A stretch of DNA of 64,000 nucleotides, from the NCBI GenBank assembly GCA_964478125.1, contig CAYZGR010000003.1, positions 1 through 64,000 on the forward strand, given 5' to 3'. The first letter of the stretch is position 1, and each line of letters starts with the position of its first letter. Below the pieces are notes generated by a model. That model worked only from the letters and a program-made list of their open reading frames with translations, was not told where the DNA came from and ran no database searches. This stretch comes from FW021-bin31 sp964478125 (GTDB lineage Bacteria; Bacteroidota; Bacteroidia; Chitinophagales; Chitinophagaceae). Made by a program: the position numbers and the translations under genes. Positions 27,758 to 36,774 of the stretch are shown here, piece by piece.

Positions 27758-30700
27758 ATGAAAAAGAAGTACAATTTAGCTTCCTTTTGCCTTTCCAGAA
27801 GGAGCTTAAAGGTTTTATTCTGTATGAAACTAATTTTCTTGTGCACCTTTATCTGTTGCCTGCAGGTATCTGCAAAAGTCTATTCTCAGGATACAAAAAT
27901 TGATCTATCACTCGAAAATGTAAGTATCGCGAAAGCCTTAAAGGCCATCAGCCAAAAAAGCGATTACCATTTTCTTTATAACAATGATCTGTTGCCACAG
28001 CATTTCAGGATCAGTGTGAATGCCACTAAGAAAACAGTTCCCGAACTTCTCAGCAACATGTTGCCCCAGGCAGGTCTTACCTGGAAGATATTGGACAATA
28101 AGCTGGTCGCGATCGGGTATACGCAAGATGTCTTTCAGGAGATTACCGGCAGGGTAACCGATAGTACGGATCAACCCCTGACAGGAGTATCTATTCAGGT
28201 AAAAGGGACTACCGAAGGAACGGTTACGGATGCCAATGGGCATTTTACCCTTCAGGTCCCCGACAGCGCTGCTGTTTTGGTGGTTTCCTATCTGGGATTC
28301 CGTAAGGAAGAAATAGCAGTTAACGGCCGGTCTCATTTGAACATCATATTGTATCCAAAAGCTACCGGTCTGAATGAAGTAGTAGTTACGGCGCTTGGGC
28401 TGAAAAGGCAGGACCGGGAACTGGGATATGCTACTCAAAAAATTGACGGATCTACATTACAAACCGTTAAAGGTATTGATGTAGGGACTTCTCTCACGGG
28501 GAAGATCTCCGGGATGATGGTTAAAAACAGTTCAGAATTTATGGCTGAGCCTGCCATAACGATCCGGGGAGAAAGTCCTTTGCTGGTCGTAGACGGCGTT
28601 CCTTTTGGCAATATGACCTTAAGAGATATTCCGGCAGATGATATTGAGTCTATTGATGTTTTGAAAGGAGCTACGGCATCCGCCCTCTATGGTTCCCGCG
28701 GAGGGAGCGGGGCTATAATGGTGACTACGAGAAGCGGTATGGGAGAAAAAGGATTGCATGTATCTGTGAACAGCAGTACCATGTTTGAAGCCGGTTATTT
28801 GGCTATTCCCAAAATGCAGAGTGAATACGGACGTACTATAAATACGGCAACCAATACCTATAACCGTTCCGGAGGCGGGGCATGGGGCCCTCCACTGGAT
28901 GGCAGAGAAGTAATACAATGGGATCCCATTAGCAAAACCATGAAAGAAATGCCTTTTATTGCCAGGGGAAAAAACAACTTTAAAAATTTTCTACAACAGG
29001 GATATATTCTGAACAATAATATAAACATCAGACAGACCGGTGAAATGGGAGGGATAAGAGCATCCGCCACCTGGGAACAAAATAAAGGGACCTATCCCAA
29101 TTCGCGTTTTGATAAGGTCACTTACAGTATTGGCGGGGATATTAAGATAAACCGGTTCTCTTTATCCACGACGGTTGCTTATAACAACCAGTCCTCTCCC
29201 AATATAGGATTTAGCGGATATACAGGCTATGATCCGATGTATAGTATGCTGGTATGGAGCGCTCCCGACTGGAATGTTTTGGATTATAAGGATTATTGGC
29301 TGGTCCCGAACGAAGTTCAGAACAGCAGTTACACCTCGGGTATTAATAATCCTTACTTTGACCGTTATCAACGGACGCATTCTTATAAAAAAGATATTTT
29401 TCACGGACAGCTCACCCTGAATTATCAATTTACCGATTGGCTGAAAGGCCTTTTTCGTACGGGCTATGACAATTACAGCAATAAACAGGAGGTGAAGGTC
29501 TCCCAGGGATCTTTTCAGGGGGCCGGCTCCAGTACCGTACTGAAAAAAGGTACGGAAATCTGGGGAGAATCCCAACGAGGTTCGTACAATGTAGGCATTG
29601 GCCGGGGCTTTAGCACCAATACCGACGTGATGTTGCTTGCAGACAAAACCTTTAAAGATTTTTCTATAAATGGATTTGTGGGCGGATCGGTCTTTTACAT
29701 CCAGGATGAAGGCATAGAATCGTTTACCAAAGGAGGGTTGTCTATACCGGCTTTTTATTCGCTTAAAGCCTCCATCAATCCGGTTTATGTCAATTCGTTG
29801 ATCTCCAAGCAACAGACCAACAGTCTTTATGGAAAATTGGGGCTAAGTTGGCGTAACCTGGCCTTTGTTGAGGGAACTTTCCGCAATGACTGGGCATCTA
29901 CCTTACCCAAAGCGACAAGGTCCTATTTTTATCCGAGCGTATCGGGTAGTTTTATTCCCAGTGAGTTGTTTGCTCATTCGGACTGGCTTTCTTTTTGGAA
30001 ACTCCGGGGCTCCTGGACCACTTACCGCACGCCCGCAGGGATTTATGACATCAATAACGTGTACACCATTGCAACCAACCAGTGGGGGAACCTGAGCACA
30101 GCTACTTTTCCAACCGCCATCCGGCCTTCCAATATTCATGCAGAGGGCTCTTCCTCTCTTGAGATAGGAACCCATGCGAGTTTTTTCGATGACCGGTTTG
30201 CGGTTGACGCCACCGTCTATAAAAAAAGGATGTTTGATTTTATAGTGCCGGCCTCTATCAGCCCGTCTTCCGGGTTTAGCGCGGTATATACCAATAGCGG
30301 GGAGGAGCATACCCGTCGCGGAGTGGAAATCACTTTAAATGCTACCCCGGTAAAGAACCGGGACTTCAGATGGAATCTGGCGATCAATTGGTCCAAATAT
30401 GCCACCTACTTCACCCGGTTGGATTCACAATATTCCGTTCAAGGAAAAGATTGGGTGCAAAAGAACAAACGGGTGGACTATTATACCATCAAAAAGTATG
30501 AAACCGATCACGATGGAAATATAGTATTCAACAACGGGTTGCCTACTTACCAGCCTTTTGCCTCCCTGGCGGGTTATTCTGATCCGGATTGGATTTGGGG
30601 GTTCAGTACCGATCTGCATTATAAAAACTTTTCACTTTCCCTGTCTATGGATGGAAGGGTAGGCGGATTGGCTCAATCTACAACAGAAATGTATATGTGG

Positions 30701-31174
30701 TTGTCGGGGAATCATCCCCATTCCTTAACCGAGGCCCGCTATAAGGATGCCACTGATCCGGGGTCCAAAAATTTTGTGGGAAAAGGAGTAATGGTTACTT
30801 CCGGCTCTATTACCTATGATGCAAATGACCATGTTGTGAGCGACACCCGGAAGTTTGCACCGAATGATGTGGCTACTACCTATAAATCCTATATAGAGGC
30901 CCTGCACCACGGGACTGCCTGGGGAGGGTCGCCGGCTCCGGCCGACCTCTTTAGTACCACCTTTTTAAAATTAAGAGAAGTGGCTTTGACTTATCAATTG
31001 CCCAAAACAATAGCGGAAAAGATCCGGTCCGGCGGCATTTCTATTTCCCTTATCGGGCAAAACCTGATCTACTGGGCTAAAGACTTTAAATATTCAGATA
31101 TTGACGGGGGAACCGAGAACTTTGTCGACCCTTCTATGCGGTACATTGGTTTTGACGTGAAACTGAATTTTTAA
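27758..31174 (+). CDS. SusC/RagA family TonB-linked outer-membrane receptor with STN signalling domain
   Basis: 1138 residues. Long signal peptide (about 1-44), STN domain (about 46-125) that contacts the FecR protein, a carboxypeptidase-regulatory-like domain (about 130-200, ITGRVTDSTDQPLTGVSI), TonB box/plug (about 205-330, ending VLKGATASALYGSRGGSGAI) and a C-terminal 22-strand barrel. It imports a glycan or peptide across the outer membrane with the SusD partner encoded 27 bp downstream. The STN domain and the sigma/FecR genes upstream make this a trans-envelope signalling locus. No glycoside hydrolase is nearby, so substrate is unknown. Confidence 0.95.
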   Translation: MKKKYNLASFCLSRRSLKVLFCMKLIFLCTFICCLQVSAKVYSQDTKIDLSLENVSIAKALKAISQKSDYHFLYNNDLLPQHFRISVNATKKTVPELLSNMLPQAGLTWKILDNKLVAIGYTQDVFQEITGRVTDSTDQPLTGVSIQVKGTTEGTVTDANGHFTLQVPDSAAVLVVSYLGFRKEEIAVNGRSHLNIILYPKATGLNEVVVTALGLKRQDRELGYATQKIDGSTLQTVKGIDVGTSLTGKISGMMVKNSSEFMAEPAITIRGESPLLVVDGVPFGNMTLRDIPADDIESIDVLKGATASALYGSRGGSGAIMVTTRSGMGEKGLHVSVNSSTMFEAGYLAIPKMQSEYGRTINTATNTYNRSGGGAWGPPLDGREVIQWDPISKTMKEMPFIARGKNNFKNFLQQGYILNNNINIRQTGEMGGIRASATWEQNKGTYPNSRFDKVTYSIGGDIKINRFSLSTTVAYNNQSSPNIGFSGYTGYDPMYSMLVWSAPDWNVLDYKDYWLVPNEVQNSSYTSGINNPYFDRYQRTHSYKKDIFHGQLTLNYQFTDWLKGLFRTGYDNYSNKQEVKVSQGSFQGAGSSTVLKKGTEIWGESQRGSYNVGIGRGFSTNTDVMLLADKTFKDFSINGFVGGSVFYIQDEGIESFTKGGLSIPAFYSLKASINPVYVNSLISKQQTNSLYGKLGLSWRNLAFVEGTFRNDWASTLPKATRSYFYPSVSGSFIPSELFAHSDWLSFWKLRGSWTTYRTPAGIYDINNVYTIATNQWGNLSTATFPTAIRPSNIHAEGSSSLEIGTHASFFDDRFAVDATVYKKRMFDFIVPASISPSSGFSAVYTNSGEEHTRRGVEITLNATPVKNRDFRWNLAINWSKYATYFTRLDSQYSVQGKDWVQKNKRVDYYTIKKYETDHDGNIVFNNGLPTYQPFASLAGYSDPDWIWGFSTDLHYKNFSLSLSMDGRVGGLAQSTTEMYMWLSGNHPHSLTEARYKDATDPGSKNFVGKGVMVTSGSITYDANDHVVSDTRKFAPNDVATTYKSYIEALHHGTAWGGSPAPADLFSTTFLKLREVALTYQLPKTIAEKIRSGGISISLIGQNLIYWAKDFKYSDIDGGTENFVDPSMRYIGFDVKLNF

Positions 31175-31201
31175 ACTTTTTATATTATTAAATAGATTAT
31201 T

Positions 31202-32740
31202 ATGTTTTATATTATTAAACGGGTTACTTTGCCGTGTATGCTTTTAGCTGTATTATTTGTAGCCGGCTCCTGTAACAAGTTCGACGAGATCAACACCAAT
31301 CCAAATGCCACGGAGACAGTGAATGCATCCCTGCTGGCCACTCGCATTATTTTAGAGAATTTAAAGTTTCAGGGAAGGGATGCTAAAGCCTATCTTTCTG
31401 ATAATGGAATATCCAAATATATTGCCTACGGGAACGAAACCATGCTAAGTACCCAATACAATTATTTGGGAGCAACAAGTTTCGCTCCCATGACCATGTT
31501 ACCGGATATCCAAAGTATGTTGAAATATGCCGCGCAAACACAAATGGAAGATTCCTATAAAGCGTTGGCCAAATTTTCGGAAGCTTTCATGTTTTACCGC
31601 TTGACAATGGAGGTTGGAGATATTCCTTTGAGTGCGGCGGGAGAAGGTGAGAAAGGCAATATTAAACCGGCATACGACAAACAGGAAGAGGTGTTCAAAA
31701 CCATACTGCAGGATCTTGAAGAAGCAGATGCTTTATTTGCCAAAGGAGCGCCTTTTCAGGGCGATCCCACGCCCTATGCCGGCGACCCGGAAAAATGGAG
31801 AAGAGCGGTCAATGCCTTTGCGCTCCGGGTACTGATCTCATTGAGTAATAAGGCCGAGGATGCCACCTTGGATGTAAAGAACCGTTTTGCAGAGATTGTT
31901 AAAAATAAGCCCCTGCTGGAAGCGGGTACCGGATTTTTAGGATTGGAGTATTCGTCTAATAATCCCCATCCCCTGTCCGGGACCAATGATCTGTTCACCA
32001 GCAGAACCATGGTCAGCCATTTGGTCGTTTCACAGCTCAAAAAGCTAAATGATCGCAGGCTCTTCTATTTTGCCGATCCCTCACAAGCCCTTATCCATAA
32101 GGAGGGTTTGGCTGAATCGGATCCCTCGGCATACGTCGGTGCACGTGTTACAGATAATTATGATGACCTTACTGTCGGATTGAAGAACAATGAATATTCA
32201 CTCATTAATTCCCGGTATTTAAAGGTCCAGGCCGGCGATCCCCGCGTAATGGTTTCTTTTGCAGAACAGCAGTTGATATTGGCAGAAGGAAGAATACTGG
32301 GATGGATCACTACCGGCGATGCCCGGCAATATTATGAATCAGGGGTGAAAGCGGCTTTAGCATTATACCAATCGGTGGACCCCTCTTTTGTTCATGGTAT
32401 GCCCATCACAGATCCTTATATCAATCAATATTTTACAGGAGCTGCAGCCTTCAAATCAGACCCGGAAGGCCGGCTCAAACAGATCTGGTGGCAACGTTAT
32501 CTGTTGAATTTTATGCAGGATCCCCTTACCGCGTATTTTACTTACAGGAGAACAGGCTATCCCGCATTTCCGGTTAATCCGGCCACGTCGCTTAATGTTA
32601 ATGACAAAAACGCCATTCCGTTGCGGTGGCTATATCCTGACTCTGAACACAAGTACAACAGAGAAAATCTAATTCAGGCGTTGGATCGCCAGTACGGTGG
32701 AGTAGATGAGATCAATAAAAAAATGTGGCTGCTGAAATAA
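31202..32740 (+). CDS. SusD/RagB family nutrient-binding lipoprotein
   Basis: 512 residues. Lipobox ending AGSC with acylated Cys24, followed by the NTNPN motif (FDEINTNPNAT) typical of the SusD-like group. Mostly helical TPR-like fold. It forms the lid of the SusC channel on the cell surface and captures the substrate. The length and the SusD_2-like N terminus place it with SusD partners of peptide or oligosaccharide receptors. The stop is followed by a 17-bp hairpin (32749-32808). Confidence 0.94.
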   Translation: MFYIIKRVTLPCMLLAVLFVAGSCNKFDEINTNPNATETVNASLLATRIILENLKFQGRDAKAYLSDNGISKYIAYGNETMLSTQYNYLGATSFAPMTMLPDIQSMLKYAAQTQMEDSYKALAKFSEAFMFYRLTMEVGDIPLSAAGEGEKGNIKPAYDKQEEVFKTILQDLEEADALFAKGAPFQGDPTPYAGDPEKWRRAVNAFALRVLISLSNKAEDATLDVKNRFAEIVKNKPLLEAGTGFLGLEYSSNNPHPLSGTNDLFTSRTMVSHLVVSQLKKLNDRRLFYFADPSQALIHKEGLAESDPSAYVGARVTDNYDDLTVGLKNNEYSLINSRYLKVQAGDPRVMVSFAEQQLILAEGRILGWITTGDARQYYESGVKAALALYQSVDPSFVHGMPITDPYINQYFTGAAAFKSDPEGRLKQIWWQRYLLNFMQDPLTAYFTYRRTGYPAFPVNPATSLNVNDKNAIPLRWLYPDSEHKYNRENLIQALDRQYGGVDEINKKMWLLK

Positions 32741-32748
32741 AACATTTT

Positions 32749-32808
32749 ATACCTGCCAGGCGGCTTTTAGTCTGCTGCACCCAAAGTTTTGAAGCCGCCG
32801 GCAGGTAT
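32749..32808. terminator. Long hairpin between susD and the convergent DUF393 gene
   Basis: ATACCTGCC-A-GGCGGCTT (32749-32766) pairs with AAGCCGCCGGCAGGTAT (32792-32808): a 17-bp stem with one bulged A and a 25-nt loop. No U-tract follows on either strand, so it may be a 3'-end stabiliser or a REP-like element rather than a classical terminator. Confidence 0.55.
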
Positions 32809-32810
32809 GA

Positions 32811-33239
32811 TTACAAGAACCGTTTTTTTAATCCGGGATCCGGCGCCATACACTCTTTTCTTTTACCAAACCACTTGTATCTTTTTTGGGCAATGAGGTT
32901 ATACACTCCATCCCTTACAAAACGCGGAATGATGATAAAGAGTGTAAGGAATTTCCAGCCTCCGGATAAATGACGTGTTATTTTTAAGGCTGCGGTAGAT
33001 CTGTAATACAGGTTCCCCTTTTCAACGAGGATCAGGCTGCGCCATTTATTTCCTTTTTTATTTACAGCGGGTGCATATTTTTTTGAGAAATCTGACTGCA
33101 GGGAAGCAAATTTAAAATAAGCTTCCGGATCGTGTTTTATAATAAACCGGACGATTCCATTACATAGATTGCAAATGCCGTCAAATAATACGACGGCTCC
33201 ATCATCTCCATTTTCCCGATTTTGTACTTTTTCCGCCAT
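32811..33239 (-). CDS. DUF393 thiol-disulfide oxidoreductase (DCC family)
   Basis: 142 residues with the family motif DGICNLCNG (Cys23 and Cys26) near the N terminus, a thioredoxin-like redox pair. Proteins of this family are small and cytoplasmic or membrane-associated, with no firmly established role. The C-terminal part is basic (KRYKWFGKRKEC). Co-directional with the DUF488 gene 65 bp upstream. Confidence 0.88.
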   Translation of the reverse strand: MAEKVQNRENGDDGAVVLFDGICNLCNGIVRFIIKHDPEAYFKFASLQSDFSKKYAPAVNKKGNKWRSLILVEKGNLYYRSTAALKITRHLSGGWKFLTLFIIIPRFVRDGVYNLIAQKRYKWFGKRKECMAPDPGLKKRFL

Positions 33240-33304
33240 GCCATATTTATTGGGAAGCGTGTGCGATCCATTTCAAAGAGGTGTTTAGGAATAAGACTTC
33301 CGGC

Positions 33305-33646
33305 TTACCGCAAAAAGTCCTGTAATACAACCGCCTGGTTGTGTTCTTCGTCTTTTGCGCTGTATACTAAAGTGACGGTCCCCTTCTTCAAATGTGCTTT
33401 TATGGAACTGACCGCTTCCTTATTGCCCTTCAGTTCCTTCTCATATCGTTTTTTAAATTCTTTATATTTTTCTGGATCATGACCGAACCATTTTCTTAAT
33501 TCGGTAGTTGGAGCTATTTCTTTTAACCACAGGTCCACGGAAGCTTTTTCTTTGGTCATTCCGCGCGGCCATATCCGGTCTACCAGGATCCGGAATCCAT
33601 CTGCCTTTTCAGGAGCATTATATACACGTTTTATCTTTAGTTTCAT
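33305..33646 (-). CDS. DUF488 family protein
   Basis: 113 residues, the usual length. Family motif near the N terminus: RILVDRIWPRGMTKEKASVD, then a conserved WFGHDPEKYKEFKKRY block and a central TLVYSAKDEEHNQAVVL. The family is widespread and uncharacterised. The conserved Arg and Asp residues suggest a nucleotide- or nucleic-acid-related enzyme, but I cannot assign a function. Confidence 0.88.
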   Translation of the reverse strand: MKLKIKRVYNAPEKADGFRILVDRIWPRGMTKEKASVDLWLKEIAPTTELRKWFGHDPEKYKEFKKRYEKELKGNKEAVSSIKAHLKKGTVTLVYSAKDEEHNQAVVLQDFLR

Positions 33647-33691
33647 GGTCGTGGAGTTTATGCTACGGAGTCAGAATTTATTTCTAACATC

Positions 33692-36061
33692 CTATTTTAA
33701 GTATTGTTCAAACAGCCGGTAGATCCTCGTGTATTCATCACGCCAGCTTTCGGGTTCCTTAAAATCATGGCTTTCCACGGGATACACCGCCAGTTGCCAG
33801 CGGTCCTTTTTCAATTCAATCAGTTTTTCCGTTAACCGGACAATATCCTGAAAATGCACATTCGAATCTACCATTCCGTGGCACATGAGCAAATGTCCTT
33901 TGAGACCGTCTGCAAAATAAATGGGTGAGCTGCGTACATAAGCGAGGCTGTCATTTTGAGGCAGGTTCAAAATGTTTGAAGTATATCCATGATTATAATG
34001 TGCCCAGTCTGTTACCGATCGTAAGGCGCCGCCGCAGACAAAGATATCCGTTTTAAACAGGGCCATTAAGGTCATAAATCCGCCATAAGAACCGCCCCAT
34101 ATTCCTATTCTCTTAGGGTTAACGTCCAGCTTGGTAGTCAGGTATTTTGTGCCATCCACAATATCTTCCAGATCGTTCCCTCCCATGTGGCGGTATATGG
34201 CCGTGCGCCAATCGCGCCCGTAGCCGGCGCTTCCCCTGTAATCTATATCCATAACGGTATAACCCTGATCCGTCAACAGGTTGATAAACAGGTGCTCCCT
34301 GAAGTAATAGCTCCAGGAGCGCTTAACATCCTGCAAATATCCCGCTCCATGGACAAAAATGACCCCGGGATGAGTTTCTGCCGGCGTTTCCGGCCGATAC
34401 AAACTTGCATATACAGAATAGCCGTCCCGGTCTTTAAAAGTAATAATTTCCGGCTCTTGCCAGGGATAAGACCGGTATTCCCGGCTTTCTGCTTTGTCAG
34501 TGATCTTTAGGGCTCTTGTCCCTGCCTCGTTTTTCTGCAAATACAATTCCCATGGATGGACAGCAGTGGAGAATAAAAGAGCAAGATACGCACCATCGGG
34601 AGATACGGTAACTTCATTTCCGCCCGTTTTTTCCGTTATCCGGGTCTGTTTTCCGGTCTTAATGCGCAATTGATAAAATTGGTGCTGTCCGGGTTCTATT
34701 TTGTTGGTTGTGATATAAAAATATCTTTTATCCGGGGAAAGCTCCGCTTGTTGGACCTCATACTTACCTTCTGTCAATGCTCTTGTTTTTCCCGTTTTTA
34801 CGTTTTGAAGATATAAATGGGAATAGCCTGTTTTTTCAGATTGAAACCAAATCGTATTTTCATCAATCCAGCCTAGATTGCCTGTTCCGTAGGTATACCC
34901 GATTCCCGGTCCGCCGATCCAGGCGCTGTCATGCTGGCGATCCAGCAGTTTAAGTTTACCTTGGGCTGCATCCAAAAGCATGATCCAACGGTCTTTATGA
35001 TCCAAAGAACGTACAACTACTACAGCTTGGGTACCCGGATCATTCCACAGGGGACCGTTAATCACTACTTTCCTGAGGGGCGGTTTCCTCCTCAAGGAAT
35101 CATAACGGGTAGGATAATCTTTTTCGAACGTGGGAATATCTCTGATACCGGGGATCCGTTGTATTGAAACCGGATAAGAGCTGTCTTTTTCTCTGTCATA
35201 AATAAAGAAAGTGGATCCGGATTGCGGGGCACCTACATTAGGCCTCCCGGTCCGGATCTTCGTATACCCGGAAGGAGTAACAAATTCCGGAATTTTCGTG
35301 GTTTTCACCTGCCGTGCCTTTTTTATAAGATGATAGGTTACAAAGCGGCCGTCCGGGCTGATGTCTGCATCACGAAGGTTCTTGTCTCCTGTATATATGA
35401 CGCCCGGAAATGCAGGTTTTGGAGCTTGTTCCTCAGCTCTTTGATGTGCTTCCTTTTTGGCTTTGCGGCGCCGAAGTACCGCTGAGTTTTCCAGTGCATC
35501 GGCCTTCAGGAACGCGGCCTGAGCAGATAGTTCCTGGTGTTCCTTCGGCTTATTTCCTTTCTTAAAATGGGTTAATTGTTCGATCCCTCCTGAAGACAAA
35601 TTAAAGGAATAAAGGTTGTTCTTTTGTTGATATATAATCCGGGTATCCTGAAAACCAAAACGTGGCCGGATGATTTGCCCGGTTTGGTCCAGCAACGTTC
35701 TGATCCTGTTTTTTGAAACATCCAGCAATTGCAGGCGGTTGCCTTCTTTGAAAACCATTTGCGTATGAGAGCGGTTGAATGAACCGGACCGTTCCGCCGC
35801 GATTCGTCTCCTGTCAGCGGGTTTCACCTTGGCGGGACGGGGATTTTTTAGGGTAATAAAATATAAAGAGTCAGACTCGGAGTGGTCAGGATTCCAAAAA
35901 AAATATAATCTTTGTCCATCCGGGCTCCAGAAGGGATCTGAAGGAGAAGATCCGATCCACGAGGGATCCCGCATGATCTTATTGACCGTGAGAGGCGCTA
36001 GTTGTTGTGCTGAAAGAAAGAATGGAGAAAAAAGAAATAAAAGAGAGAACCATTTTTTCAT
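33692..36061 (-). CDS. S9 family prolyl oligopeptidase-like peptidase
   Basis: 789 residues. Signal peptide (about 1-18, ending LSAQ), a DPP-IV-type beta-propeller (about 40-530) and an alpha/beta-hydrolase catalytic domain (about 540-789). The nucleophile Ser is in GIWGGSYGGF, the Asp in MCHGMVDSNVHF and the His in YPVESHDF. Exported, so it probably degrades peptides in the periplasm, removing N-terminal dipeptides or cleaving acyl-peptides. Stands alone and is divergent from a lipoprotein gene. Confidence 0.92.
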   Translation of the reverse strand: MKKWFSLLFLFSPFFLSAQQLAPLTVNKIMRDPSWIGSSPSDPFWSPDGQRLYFFWNPDHSESDSLYFITLKNPRPAKVKPADRRRIAAERSGSFNRSHTQMVFKEGNRLQLLDVSKNRIRTLLDQTGQIIRPRFGFQDTRIIYQQKNNLYSFNLSSGGIEQLTHFKKGNKPKEHQELSAQAAFLKADALENSAVLRRRKAKKEAHQRAEEQAPKPAFPGVIYTGDKNLRDADISPDGRFVTYHLIKKARQVKTTKIPEFVTPSGYTKIRTGRPNVGAPQSGSTFFIYDREKDSSYPVSIQRIPGIRDIPTFEKDYPTRYDSLRRKPPLRKVVINGPLWNDPGTQAVVVVRSLDHKDRWIMLLDAAQGKLKLLDRQHDSAWIGGPGIGYTYGTGNLGWIDENTIWFQSEKTGYSHLYLQNVKTGKTRALTEGKYEVQQAELSPDKRYFYITTNKIEPGQHQFYQLRIKTGKQTRITEKTGGNEVTVSPDGAYLALLFSTAVHPWELYLQKNEAGTRALKITDKAESREYRSYPWQEPEIITFKDRDGYSVYASLYRPETPAETHPGVIFVHGAGYLQDVKRSWSYYFREHLFINLLTDQGYTVMDIDYRGSAGYGRDWRTAIYRHMGGNDLEDIVDGTKYLTTKLDVNPKRIGIWGGSYGGFMTLMALFKTDIFVCGGALRSVTDWAHYNHGYTSNILNLPQNDSLAYVRSSPIYFADGLKGHLLMCHGMVDSNVHFQDIVRLTEKLIELKKDRWQLAVYPVESHDFKEPESWRDEYTRIYRLFEQYLK

Positions 36062-36126
36062 ACCTGGTAAAGTATTATGAGTTGATTAAGAACAGTAAAG
36101 TTAAAAAAATAGTGAATAAAGACCTT

Positions 36127-36720
36127 ATGTTATCATTTGCAAAAAATAAAGCTATAGAGCATAAATTATTTAATGGAACCCCGATCTTTGTCTGTCTTTT
36201 GGCGTCGTTATTTTTTGCATCCTGTGCCAATCATACGGATATTAATAAGGCAAAAAGCACTTTTTACGTTATTCAGCCGGCAGAGCACTATCCGGGATTC
36301 GATGGCCATTTAAGCTGGTATGGACGTTTGAGAGCAGGTGATTTGATGAGGTTGTTAAAAGATTCGGGGATACAGCGGATGTATGTTACGCCTTTTGCCC
36401 GTTCGGTGGAAACGGTGGATTCTTTACGAGCGTTACATCCTATAGATACGGTAGAATATATTATAGATTCTTCCGGCGCTTCTATAATGAAACTGTTAAA
36501 ACAACGGTCGGATTTTGGGAGAAAGGTTTTAATTGTGGTGCGGCCTTTTGTCATTCCGGCTCTTATTAGAAAACTTGGAGTGCAGTTTGAAAAGGATACC
36601 ATTTCACAATATGGCTTCAACCGGGTTTATATCGTTGTTAATAATAAGGGAAAAGCTTCCGTAAAGGAGCAGACGTTTGGTCGACCGCCCCGGCCTGTTG
36701 ATACGGGAAGTAAGAGATAA
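36127..36720 (+). CDS. Degenerate histidine-phosphatase-fold lipoprotein
   Basis: About 197 residues from the ATG at 36127; the open frame extends 40 codons further upstream into the divergent gene's promoter, which is unlikely. Signal with lipobox FASC (Cys33). The rest follows the phosphoglycerate-mutase fold: the strand STFYVI, the arginine motif TPFARSVETVDSL (Arg92) and the strand VLIVV with ALIRKLG. However, the RHG-type catalytic histidine (usual V-R-H-A-E) reads I-Q-P-A-E at 50-51, and the second one (usual V-G-H-S) reads V-R-P-F at 139-140. Both histidines are replaced by proline, so it cannot be an active phosphatase. Possibly a binding protein. No frameshift. Confidence 0.75.
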   Translation: MLSFAKNKAIEHKLFNGTPIFVCLLASLFFASCANHTDINKAKSTFYVIQPAEHYPGFDGHLSWYGRLRAGDLMRLLKDSGIQRMYVTPFARSVETVDSLRALHPIDTVEYIIDSSGASIMKLLKQRSDFGRKVLIVVRPFVIPALIRKLGVQFEKDTISQYGFNRVYIVVNNKGKASVKEQTFGRPPRPVDTGSKR

Positions 36721-36774
36721 ATCCCTTTATGATCGTTTTATCTGCGGGTAGAGAAATGGAGAAAGTTCTTTCCT

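Noticed and set aside
36007..36126. 40-codon extension of the degenerate phosphatase gene
   Set aside because: It would read through the divergent S9 peptidase start region and hide the lipoprotein signal peptide; the internal ATG gives a normal lipobox.
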